From Medakamo hakoo (Eukaryota; Chlorophyta; Trebouxiophyceae; Coccomyxaceae): a stretch of 64,000 nt of DNA. The translations under genes and the position numbers were made by a program. Shown in pieces: positions 29,931 through 39,423 of this stretch; within the stretch, counting starts at the first letter, position 1, and every line of letters starts with the position of its first letter. The DNA lies in NCBI GenBank assembly GCA_026636295.1, contig CP089459.1:1-64000 (forward strand). Direction: 5' to 3'. The notes under the pieces were generated by a model, which searched no databases, had not been told where the DNA came from, and saw only the letters and a program-made list of their open reading frames with translations.

Positions 29931-32900
29931 CTAAAACCCGTCCGTCTCCAGCAGGCGGTGCATCGCGGTCACGGCCGGCGCGCCCACCAGCGACAGGCCG
30001 GGGTCGGCCAGCTTGGCGCTCAGCAGGCCGTCCACCGCCGCCCGCAGCTCCCGGATGAGGACCCCAATCCGGGCGGGCGCAGCAAACTTGGCCCACCCGT
30101 CCATGACCAGCTCGCCGTCGGTGTGGCGCACGTCCAGGCGGCCGCCAAACAGGAGGACGCCGTACGCGGGGGCGGCCGACACGACGCGCGTGGAGGCCTT
30201 GCCGCCCACGTGCACAATGCCCGACGCCACCAGCCACCCGGAGTCGAACCGCCCGGCCGAGAAGCACAGCGACGCCGGGTGGATGAACACGCGCGCCCCC
30301 CGCTCGTCCCGAAAGCGCAGCGTCTTCGCGGGCGCGTCCACGCGGACCGCCCCGCCCAGCGTGGCCGCATACTTGTCGACCGGGTGCTCGACCTTCAGCA
30401 GGCCGGCCGGCGCAAAGCCGGCGCACAGGGCCGCTTTGACGACGCGGGCAGAGTGCGAGGCCGCGTCCGCCTGCGCGACCGGGTCGGACGCCGCCGGGTG
30501 GGGCGGCCCGCCGTCCGCGGCCGCGGCCGCCACCTCCCTCGACACGGCCACGCACCGGGCGGCCTGGCCCGCCACGGCGACGGCCGCGGGGTAGCCCGCC
30601 GGCAGCAGGCCAGCATCGGCCAGCGTGCGCGCCAGGTCGGTGCGCGCCGACCGCGCCGCGTCCAGCGCGCCGTCGGACAGGAAGCAGCGGGCGGCGAGGT
30701 CGCGCGCGGCCGCCCGCCCGCCGCCGCCGCCGCCGCCGCCGCCGCTCTTGCCGCCGCCCTTGCCGCCGCCGCCGCCTCCTGCCCGGGCCGCGTCCCAGGC
30801 GGCGTACGCTTCCGCCAGCGCCAGGTGGTCGGATTTGGCGGCGAGCGCGGCGGGCGCGACGGACGCCCGGCCGGCGTCGGCGGCGGCCCGGAGGTCGGGC
30901 GGGACGGCCGCGAAAATGGGGCGGCCGACGGACAGCGCCGCGGCGGTGGACAGGACGGGCCCGGCGCACTGGAGCAGGCAGCCGTAGACCAGCGCCTTGG
31001 CCAGGCGCGGGTCCATGGGCAGGCGGGCCAGCAAGGCGCCCAGCGGCGTGAGGGCCTCGCTCCCCGGGTCGAGCGCGCCCAGGCGGGTCAGGGCCGCGAC
31101 GGCCGCGGCGCCCGCGCCCGGCGCGGGCGGCGTGGGCAGCGACGCCAGCGCGGCCGCGAGCGGGGGCCCGTCCGACCCCAGGGCCGCCCTCAACGCCAGG
31201 CACAGCCCCTCCAGCGGCGCGCGCATGACTTCGGGCGACGTGTCGGGCGCCAGCCGACCCGCCGTCCGCCGCGAGAACAGCTTGAAGCAGGCGCCGGCGC
31301 GCACGCGCCCCGCCCGCCCGCGCCGCTGGCGCGCGGCCGCGCCGCTCACCCAGGTTTCTTGCAGGCGGCCGATGCCCGCGTCCGGGTCGTGCGCCATTTC
31401 TTTGACGCGGCCCGTGTCGATGACGACGGTGCAGTCGTCGATGGTCACCGACGTTTCCGCGACGTTGGTGGAGACGACGACTTTGCGGCCGCCGCGGGGG
31501 GGGCGGGCAAACGCGGCGGCCTGCGCTTCGGGTGACAGGCCGCCGTGGAGGGGGAGGACGACGAGCGGGGCGCCGCCGACGGCGGCGGCCACCGCGCGCG
31601 ACGCTTGCAGCTGGCGCACGCACTTGCCGATTTCCGGGGCGCCCGGCATGAAGACGAGGATGGACCCGGCGGGCGCGGATGCTTGAGGCGGCGGCGGCGG
31701 ACCGCCGGCGCCGGCCTCGCCCGGCGGCGGCGTCCACCCGGCCAGCAGCGCGCCCGGCCCGCCCGCCGCTTCGGCGGCCAACGCGTGCGCGACCAGCGCC
31801 TCGACCAGGTCGTAGTTGATGACCGCCTCGTCCACGATGGACAGGGAGCGGGTGACGGCCTCGGGGTAGGCGGGCGGCGCACCGGGCGCCGGGCCCGCGC
31901 CGCCGCCGTCGTCATCCCAGGACGCGGGCGGCGGCGGTGGCGGCGGCGGTGGGGGTGGGGGCGGACCGGCCGGCCGCCCGCCGCCGCCCTCTCCACCGGC
32001 CTTGCCCTTTTTCGCGTACCGGCTGCCCTTGCCAATCACAGTCCCCGTCAGCGCCAGGGCGTCCTCCAGGTACAGGTCCCGCACAGGGAAGGTGCGGCCC
32101 GGGACGGACAGGGTGGCGATCGCGCCGGCGCGCCCGGGCGGCAGCGCCGGCGCAAAGTAGTCGGCAAACGCGGCCGCGTCGGCGGTCGCGGACATGAGGA
32201 CAAGCTTGAACGGCGGCGGGTCCGCGCCGCCGGCGCGGGCGCGGCCCAGCCGCTGTTTCAGCAGCATGAGCGCCAAGTCCGAGTCGATGGACCGCTCGTG
32301 CACCTCGTCCACGACGACGTGCGTGACGCCGGCCAGGCCGTCGGCGGCGCCGCCGCCCTCGCCGCCCGCCAACCGCCGCAGCAGCACGCCCGTCGTCATA
32401 AACGTCAGCCGGGTGCGCGCCGACACCCGGCTTTCCAGGCGGACGGTGTAGCCGACCGACTCGCCGACGGCCTCGCCGCGTTCAGCCGCGACGCGGCTGG
32501 CCAGGCCCACCGCCGCGACGCGGCGGGGCTGGGCGACCAGGATGTTGGTGCACCCGCCGCGGCCGGCGGCCACCGCCTCCTCCAACAGGAATTGGGGCAC
32601 CTGCGTGGACTTGCCGCACCCCGTCTCGCCGCGGACGATGGTGACGGGGTGGGCGGCCACTGCCGACAGCAGGTCGGCCCGCGCGGCCGCCATGGGCAGG
32701 GCGGCCCGGGCGGCCAGCATCGGACGCGCGGCCAGGTCGGCCGCGCGCGCGGCCGCGGCCGCGGCCAGCCGGGCCGACTCGGACGCGGCCGCGGCCGGAG
32801 ACAGCAGGTTGGACCGGGGCCCCGCAGCACGACGGACGCGGGCGCCAGCCTTGCCAGCGTCGCCGCCGGCGTGGAGGATGCGGGCCGCGTCCGCGGACGC

Positions 32901-34761
32901 GGCCGTGTCTTCGTCGGCGAGCGTGCGTGGCGGGTGCACAGCTGCTGCCCCGCCCTCACCCGCACGCGCGGCCGCCCATGCAGCCGGCGCCGCCACGATC
33001 AGGTCGTGCACGACCGGCAGCCCCTCCATCGCAGCGGCTTCGGACGCCAGGGCCAGCGTGGCAGCGCGCAAAGCGGGGCGGGGCGCTCCCGGGCAGCTCA
33101 GCGTCAGGCGGGCCGGGCCCGCGCCGTCCGGGTAGGCCGGCGGGAGGTGGAGGGTTAGGGCCAGCGGGGCGGGCTGCCCCGCCCCCCCGCCTCCGTCCTC
33201 TTCCTCTTCCTCTTCCTCAGCCTCCAGGAGCGCCGTCACGACCCGGCCGGCGCCGCCGGGTCCGGGCGTGATGGTCAGGCGACCCGCGCCGTCGTCGTCG
33301 CCACCGTAAATCGCGACCAGGGCTTCGGCTTCCTCGTCGGCTGCCGGCGTCGTCGCCGCCGCGGCCGCGGGCGGTGGCGGCGTTGGGGGCGGCGCCGGGC
33401 GCGCCACCCCCGCGGCCGCCAGCAGGTCCGCGTACAGCACGCCGCCCGCGACCTCCACATCCCCGCCCGCGGCCTGCATGGCGTTGGCGACTTCGTCCGG
33501 TTCGTAGCCGGCCGCCAACAGCCGGTCGGCGGCGGGGAAGCGCGCCAGCAACGCGGCCTCGCCCGCTGCATCTTTGCCGCGGCGTTTGACGGTCACGGCG
33601 CCGCCCGCGCCCGGTGCAAAGGCCGCCGGCAGCTCGGACTCTGGCGTGTTCAGGACGGCCCAGTCCAGCGCCGCGGCTTGGCCGGAGCCGGCCGTGGCTT
33701 CAGCAGCCGCTCGGGCGTGGGCAGGCGCAAAGCCCAGGGCGGCCAGCCGGGCGGCGACGGCGCCGACGGCCGCCGGGTCGGCCGGCGGCGCGGCCGCCGG
33801 CGCCGCACCACCACCACCCACCCCGAGCGCCGCAGCCACCGCCGCCCGCTGCTCGTCCGTCATGACGACTGTCGTGGGTGCCCGCCGCGCCGCGGCATCC
33901 GCCGCCGCTTTCTCGCGCGCCGCCCGCGCCGCCGCGGCCGCCGCCCGTTTGGCGTCGCGCTCCTTCTTCTCGTCTGCCGCCGCGCACGCTGCATCCCACT
34001 GGTCGCGGAACGCGCGCGGCAGGACGCGGTGCAGCGCCCGGTCGCCGGCCACGGCGTGCAACCCCGCCACAGCGGCGGCCTGTTCCGCGTCGGCGGCCGT
34101 GGGGTACGCCGCACCCCGGGGCGTGAACGCGACCGTGTCGGTGTCGGGCTTGCCCGGCGCGCCTGGGATGACGACTTTGGCCGTGAAGCCGGCGCCGCCG
34201 CCGCCGCCGCCGCCGTCGTCGTCCGCCGCTTTCGGCCTGTACCGCGGCTTGGCTCGCTTGTTGCTCTGCGCCCACTCCAGCAGCAGCACTTTGGGCGACT
34301 TTTCCGTGTAGTACCCCGCTTTCGCGCCGACGTCCATCATCGCTTTTTTACCGTCGGCGGTGGCCGGCGCGGACGCGGACGCGCCGGCGGCCGGCGTGGC
34401 CGACCCGCTGCCACCCGGCTCGCTGCCGCCTGCGACATCGGCGTGCTTGGATGCGATGTGCTCCCGGTACCGCTGGACCTGTGTGGATGATGGCATGGAG
34501 GCGGGGAGAGGGGGTTGGAGCGCGCGCGCGCCCACCGATCGAATGCCCCGCCCCAGGCCCCACACGACGACCGCGCCCCCCCCTCCCCGCCCACGCAGCC
34601 CCGCCCAACCTTACCTGTTTAAACACCCGGTCGCAGTGCGGGCAGGGCAGCTCCTGGCCGCGCTTGTCGATGACGGACGGTCCCTTTGTCCCACCGCCGC
34701 CGCCGCCAGAGTAGACGTGCGCGGCCTTCTTCTTGGCCTCCCGGTTCTTGATGCCGCCCAT
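29931..34761 (-). CDS. DExH-box RNA helicase (DHX57/DHX29, plant DExH7-like) with zinc finger, UBA and RWD domains
   Basis: 1,564 aa in two exons: 34761-34615 and 34478-29931. Exon 1 plus the start of exon 2 encode a C2H2-like finger, CPHCDRVFKQVQRYREHIASKH, split by the intron. Two UBA-like segments follow (about residues 285-330 and 365-400), then an RWD domain (about 432-560) beginning EEAEALVAIYGG. The helicase core has motif I GETGCGKST, DEVH (motif II), SAT (motif III), STNVAETSVTIDD (motif V) and QRRGRAGR (motif VI). HA2 and OB-fold regions follow. UBA, RWD and DEAH together define the DHX57 group and the plant chloroplast/cytosolic DExH7. A 20-residue glycine-rich insert lies near 30720-30785. 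Probable role: RNA unwinding in translation or ribosome quality control (inference). Confidence 0.92.
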
Positions 34762-34942
34762 GGCAGGGCAAGGCGGAAGGGGAGGGGCACCGGGTGCTGC
34801 CGTGCGACGCGCGCGGCGGCGCGGTCAGTGCCGCGGCGGCGGAGAAAAAAAGGGGCGCGCCGCGCCGCCCGCGTGCGGTTGTCTCTAGTCTAGTCTGGCC
34901 ACAACCCTCTCTGGTCCATGCTAACACACGCGCCTCCTCCCC

Positions 34943-35848
34943 TCACGCCTGTTGCTGCTGCTTCACCCGCTTCCTCCAAGCTGCGGGCCTCTCAAACCGC
35001 GCGTCCGCCCACACGCCACGCCCGCCAGCCTTGGCCACGCCTTCCAGGGCTTTCAGGCCGGACGCGCGCGGCGCGCCGTACGCGACGGCCCACCCACGCT
35101 CCACCATCCAAGCAGCGAGCGACACACGGGCGCGCGCGCCGCCGCCCGCGACCGCCCACCACGCCGGCCCCCGCCCCACCGCCTCGCACGCGGCCAGGGT
35201 GCGGCCGTAGCGGTCGCGACCGCGCGGGGTGCACTCCACCCAGGCGGCAGCGTGGACGAGGCGTGCCAGGGCGGCCGTCGCGGCGTCCCCGCACGCCCAC
35301 GCGGACCCTCCTGCCCTCCTGCCCTTGACAGGCCACCGCGCCCGCGCCCACACCCCGCCTCCTCCGCAGGCCTGCTCGCCCTCTGGCGCATCCATGTGCA
35401 GCAGGCGGATGCGCACACGGGCCACGTCCAGCGTGTCGCCGTCCAGCACGCGGACGGACGGCGGGCGGGCGAGCAGGAGGCCCGGGCGCGCGGCCGCGGC
35501 CAGGGCCGCCTCCCCCGCCGCCCGCCAGGCCAGGGCGACGGCGGTGGACGCCAGGGCCAAAAGAGCGGCGAGCGTCAGGTACGCTCGTGCTCGGGGCCGC
35601 AGTGACCGCGGCCGCGAGCCAGCCGCCGTCCACACGGCGGCGGACGAGGAGGCGGACGAGGCGTGCAGGTGGTGGTGGTGGTTGGGCCAGCGTCGTGGCG
35701 CCGCGCCGCCGCCGCTCCTCCGGCCGGCCTTGGCGCCGGGAAAGCCTTCCTTTCCACCCGCATTTTGCGCGGCGTGGCTCAGGGAGCCGAACAGCCGCCT
35801 TGGCCGAAGAGGCGCGCGGTGGGCCGGCGGTGAGGGCGTGGCCGTCAT
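34943..35848 (-). CDS. Membrane-anchored staphylococcal-nuclease-like (SNase/TNase) protein
   Basis: 301 aa. ATG at 35848 chosen (GCCATGA); the frame is also open upstream to 36037. One membrane segment, YLTLAALLALASTAVALAW, precedes the SNase fold (about residues 130-300): VRVLDGDTLDV, RIRLLHMDAPE, CGDAATAAL, GRDRYGRTLA, LAAWMVERGWAVAY, RGVWA and RPAAWRKR. The aspartates of DGDT and of MDAPE and the RYGRTLA arginine, which form the Ca2+/catalytic site of SNase, are present. Between MDAPEGEQACGGGG and ACGDAA there is an extra ~22-residue Arg/Trp-rich stretch that may be an unrecognised small GT-AG intron or a true insertion. Plants have similar membrane-tethered Ca2+-dependent nucleases. Confidence 0.83.
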   Translation of the reverse strand: MTATPSPPAHRAPLRPRRLFGSLSHAAQNAGGKEGFPGAKAGRRSGGGAAPRRWPNHHHHLHASSASSSAAVWTAAGSRPRSLRPRARAYLTLAALLALASTAVALAWRAAGEAALAAAARPGLLLARPPSVRVLDGDTLDVARVRIRLLHMDAPEGEQACGGGGVWARARWPVKGRRAGGSAWACGDAATAALARLVHAAAWVECTPRGRDRYGRTLAACEAVGRGPAWWAVAGGGARARVSLAAWMVERGWAVAYGAPRASGLKALEGVAKAGGRGVWADARFERPAAWRKRVKQQQQA

Positions 35849-35961
35849 GGCGGAGGCCGCCTCTCCGTCGCCGAGGAATGCAGAGTGAGGCAGCGTGCGT
35901 GAGACGCCCGGCCGTCTCGACACACACAGCCGACCAGGCGAGAAAGTGGACACACACCACC
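35849..35961. promoter_or_regulatory. 113 bp divergent promoter, SNase-like / RG-rich protein
   Basis: Only 113 bases separate two start codons on opposite strands, so any promoter must be bidirectional or overlap the 5' ends. No TATA-like element is visible. If the SNase-like protein starts at the upstream ATG (36037) instead, the two genes would overlap. Confidence 0.45.
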
Positions 35962-37816
35962 ATGGCACGCCCCACCACCCCACTGCGACACGCCCAGCCC
36001 CGGCTCCGACAGGTCGTGGTCGCAGCCGGTCCACCAAGAACGAGTGGTGGGCGTGGCGGCGGCCGTGGCAGCGGGCGAGGCGGCGGCCGCGCCAGCGGTG
36101 GCGGCCGCGGCTTTCGGAGTGGTGGCTCGGACCGCCTCCCGCCCCAGTCGGGCTCCGCCCGCCCGCCTCCCTCGCCTGTCAAGGTCAAGAAGGCCAAGCC
36201 GCCGCCTCCGCCGCCGACGTCGCTGACCGCGCCCGTCCAGGTTCGTTTTGGCTGGGGAAGCCCACACTGACAAAAAAACGCATGCCTGTTTCTCACACGA
36301 CCCCGCGCTCACTGACCTGCCCGCGTCCACCCCCCACCCACCCCCACCCCCACCACCACAGGTCACCGTCCTGTCCACCGACCCGCCCGAACCGGCCCCC
36401 TCCCCTCTGTGGGCCACGTTCTGTGGCACCGTGGAAGGCGGGTGGTCGGGCGTGGCGAGCGCCGTCAACCCGCTGACCGGGGAGGCGGAAGCCCTGCTGC
36501 CGCCCGGCCCGGGTGGCGTGCCGCCCGCCGCCCTCCACCTCGCGTCCTACACGGTCGAGCAGCGCGTGGTGGCGGACGACGACGCGGGCGGCGGCGGCGG
36601 AGGAGACGGAGGGGGCGGGCCGACTCCACCCCCGCCTGACCGCCTCGACCGGCGCACCGTGCGCGGCCGCACGCTCGACGCACTGGCGCCCGCGGCGGAT
36701 GCGGGCGAGTGGGTGGCGGCCGACGCGCTGGGCTCCCGCGAGCCGGGCCTCATCATCTTTGACGGCGGGTCCTACTCCCGGGGGCCGCTGTCCCTGCTGG
36801 GCGAGGGCGGCGAGGCGACCGGCGGATCCAGCGGCTACGGCGGCGGCGGCGAGACGGTGCGGGCCGAACTGGAGCGGCTGGTCGCCATGGCGGGCGCTGG
36901 CGAGGGCGAGGGCGGCGACGGGGACGTGGCGCGCGCGTCCGCCGCGCTCGAAGACGACGACGACGACGACGACGACCGCCCAGCCTCGTCCCCGGACGCG
37001 GGGTGGGACGACTCCCCACCCACCGTCTCTGTGCTGGAGGCGTGCGTGGCGTGGGGCGGGGAAGCGCGCGTGCGCGTCGCGCTCACGCTCGGCGTCGGCC
37101 TCGACCCGGCCACCGGCGAGCTGGACGTCACCCCGCTCCGCCTGCTGGCCGTGCGCGAAGCCTGGCAGTGCTTGAGCGATGCGGACGTTGCATCCTGTGC
37201 GGCCGCCTTTGGCGGCGACGGCCGCCCGCCCCCCTCCGCGGCGGCGGCGGCGGGCGGCGTGCACGCCTTTGCCGGCGAGTGGAAGGCCTTTGACGTGTGC
37301 GGCCACGCCCTGGCGCCCGCGACGGCGGCCGCGGCGGACGCGGTCGGCGGACCGGCGACGGCCTCGGCCGCGCACGCCGTCTACTCCACGGCGTGCAGCC
37401 GGCAGGTGTGGGGCGTGGGCGGCGGGCCGGGCGACGGCGGCGGCGCGTACATTCTGCCCGGCTCGGGCACGACTGCCCCGCCACCCGCCCGCGCCAACAG
37501 CAGCGGTGGCGGCGGCGGCGGCGGCGGCCTGCCGCCCTCCACCCCCGCCCCCGGCCCGGCGCTGGTGGAGCTGGTCATGCTGCCGCCCGTCTCTCGCGGC
37601 CCGGCGGGCGACGCGGCCGAGGGCATGGCGCCGGCCGACGACGATGACGACCCATCCACCCCCCCGCCCGGCCGGGGCCTCTTGATTTCCGTGTCCTGGT
37701 GCCCGCGCGACGGCACGGTGGTGGGCGTGCAGCGGGAGTACGATGCGGGCGGGGCGCTGGTTGAGGCCCGGTGCAGGAGTGCTGTGCGGGTGGACGCCGC
37801 GGGCGGGGCGATGTGA
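35962..37816 (+). CDS. RG/G-rich protein, unrecognised family (possibly calycin/DUF3598-like)
   Basis: 577 aa in two exons: 35962-36240 and 36362-37816. Exon 1 encodes an RGG-type segment (GGRGGGRGSGRGGGRASGG) and a Lys/Pro-rich linker. Exon 2 begins VTVLSTDPPEP and contains WATFCGTVEGGWSG.ASAVNP.TGEA, FDGGSYSRGPLSLLG, VRVALTLGVG, ISVSWCPRDGTVVGVQREYD and ends in VDAAGGAM. The GxW-like opening and alternating beta-strands recall calycin-fold DUF3598 proteins of cyanobacteria and plastids, but I cannot confirm this. Acidic and Gly-rich insertions (DDDDDDDDD near 36955-36980) interrupt the conserved parts. Confidence 0.72.
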
Positions 37817-38132
37817 GGAGTGTGTGTGTGTGTGACATGCCCCATGCCTCCCTTCTCCCTCTCTCCTGGCGGCCAGCGGCACTGGCGACAAAACGCGGGG
37901 TGTGCTGTGCTCGCCGCCAGCCTAGTGCCGCGCCCCACACGCCCAGCCCGGGCCCCGCATTCCTTCACCCTTCTCCTCGGCGGACGTGGCACGTCACACG
38001 GGCCCGAGTCGTGACGGTCGAGCTCTGCTCTATCGAAGGGCTCTATCTCGAGTGGGAATCTCCAATTGCTTCGGCCCCCCCGACCACCCTTTTTTGCTGC
38101 CCCGTTCGTCCATCCCAAAAAACCCAACAACC
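37817..38132. other. Intergenic region upstream of bestrophin-like gene
   Basis: These 316 bases join the 3' end of the RG-rich gene to the 5' end of the bestrophin-like gene, both rightward. They contain a (GT)n run near 37821-37834 and a relatively AT-rich patch (38030-38130) before the ATG. No exon is recognised. Confidence 0.45.
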
Positions 38133-39353
38133 ATGCGCCGGTCGCCCGGCGCCCGCCCGGCCGGCCTGCCCCGCGTCCCGACCGCGGCCGCCCTCGCCGA
38201 CCTGGCCGCCGCCCCACCCATGCGCACGCACGACGACCTGTTCCACGACGGCGTGGCGACGCCCGAGCTGTGGGCGCACCTGCGTTCGTGGAAGCGGCAC
38301 CTGCCCGACGGGACGGCGCTGCTGGTGTGCCGCGGCTTCAGCGCGCTGCTCACCTTCTTCATCGTCGAGGCCCTGCTGGTGACCCTGTACTTTGACCTGG
38401 CGGTGCCGCGGTGGGGGTGGCCGGCCTGGACCGTCGTGGCGCAGGGCGGCGGTGCGCTGCCGCTCCTGTTCAACCTGACGTCCTTTGCGCTCGCGCTGCT
38501 GCTCGTCTTCCGCACCAACGGCGCGACGGCGCGGTGGTGGGAGGCCCGCTGTGCGTGGGGGTCGACCGTGAATGCGGCGCGCAACCTGAGCCGCCTCCTG
38601 TGCGCCTGGTACGAGGCGGCCGGCGACGCGCGCTCGGCGTCGCTGGCGGCCCGGTGGGCGGAAGCCCTGCCCTGGTGCATGAAGGCGCACCTGGGCGGGA
38701 CGGCGCCGGGCGGGCTGGCCGACGAACTGGGCGGCGTGCTCACCCCGGACGAAGTGGGCTGGCTGGTGTCCTCGTCGCACCGCCCCCAGGCCGCCGCGGC
38801 CGTGCTGGAAGCGCTCATCGCGTCGTCCAGCAGCTCTTTGCCGCCCGACATCGCGGGCCGCGCCTTTGGCGAGACGTCCGTCTTCATCAACGCGGTCGGC
38901 GCGTGCGAGCGCATCTCCCGCACGGCCATGCCGCTGTCGTACACGCGGTCCACGTCGCGCTACCTGACCTCCTGGCTGTTTTTCCTGCCGGTCGGCGTCG
39001 TGGGCGTGTGCGGGTGGGCCACGCCCGCCGTGGTCGGCTTGATTGCCTTCCTGCTGCTGTCGCTGGAAAACGTGGCGGTGCATTACGAGGAAGGGTGCGG
39101 CAACCTGCCCATGGACGCGTTTTGCGTGGCCTTGGCCGCCAACGTGCGTGAAACAGCCGCGCTGACTGGCGGCGCGGCGGCGGTGGTGGGCGGGAGCGGT
39201 GGCGGTGCGGCGGCGGTGGTGGGCGGGAGTCGTGGTGGTGGACGACCGCCGCCCGCCGCGCCCAAGCCGGTCGCGAGCCCTGGCAAGAGCACACCCCCGC
39301 TTCCTCCCACGACGACGCAGCCGCTGGACAGGGCGGGCAGCCTGGGCGTGTGA
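38133..39353 (+). CDS. Bestrophin-like anion channel (BEST/VCCN, UPF0187)
   Basis: Single exon, 406 aa. Contains the family hallmarks FRTNGATARWWEAR, NAARNLSRLL, NAVGACERISRTAMPLSYT, SRYLTSWLFFLPVGVVG, LLSLENVAVHYEEGCGNLPMDAF. The LVFRTN.A..RWWE and .GNLPMDAFC elements correspond to the conserved pore-lining and Ca2+-clasp/C-terminal regions of plant VCCN and bacterial bestrophins. Membrane segments lie at about residues 60-90, 105-125 and 285-325. It probably conducts chloride, nitrate or bicarbonate across a thylakoid or other organelle membrane; the location is inference. The last ~60 residues are a Gly/Pro-rich tail. The stop lies 70 bp from the stop of the opposing NUP85 gene. Confidence 0.9.
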   Translation: MRRSPGARPAGLPRVPTAAALADLAAAPPMRTHDDLFHDGVATPELWAHLRSWKRHLPDGTALLVCRGFSALLTFFIVEALLVTLYFDLAVPRWGWPAWTVVAQGGGALPLLFNLTSFALALLLVFRTNGATARWWEARCAWGSTVNAARNLSRLLCAWYEAAGDARSASLAARWAEALPWCMKAHLGGTAPGGLADELGGVLTPDEVGWLVSSSHRPQAAAAVLEALIASSSSSLPPDIAGRAFGETSVFINAVGACERISRTAMPLSYTRSTSRYLTSWLFFLPVGVVGVCGWATPAVVGLIAFLLLSLENVAVHYEEGCGNLPMDAFCVALAANVRETAALTGGAAAVVGGSGGGAAAVVGGSRGGGRPPPAAPKPVASPGKSTPPLPPTTTQPLDRAGSLGV

Positions 39354-39423
39354 TGTTGTATTTTTGTTTGTTTCGTAGACGTGTGTTTTGTGTTTCCATC
39401 TCACCACCAGTCACACTTCCACC

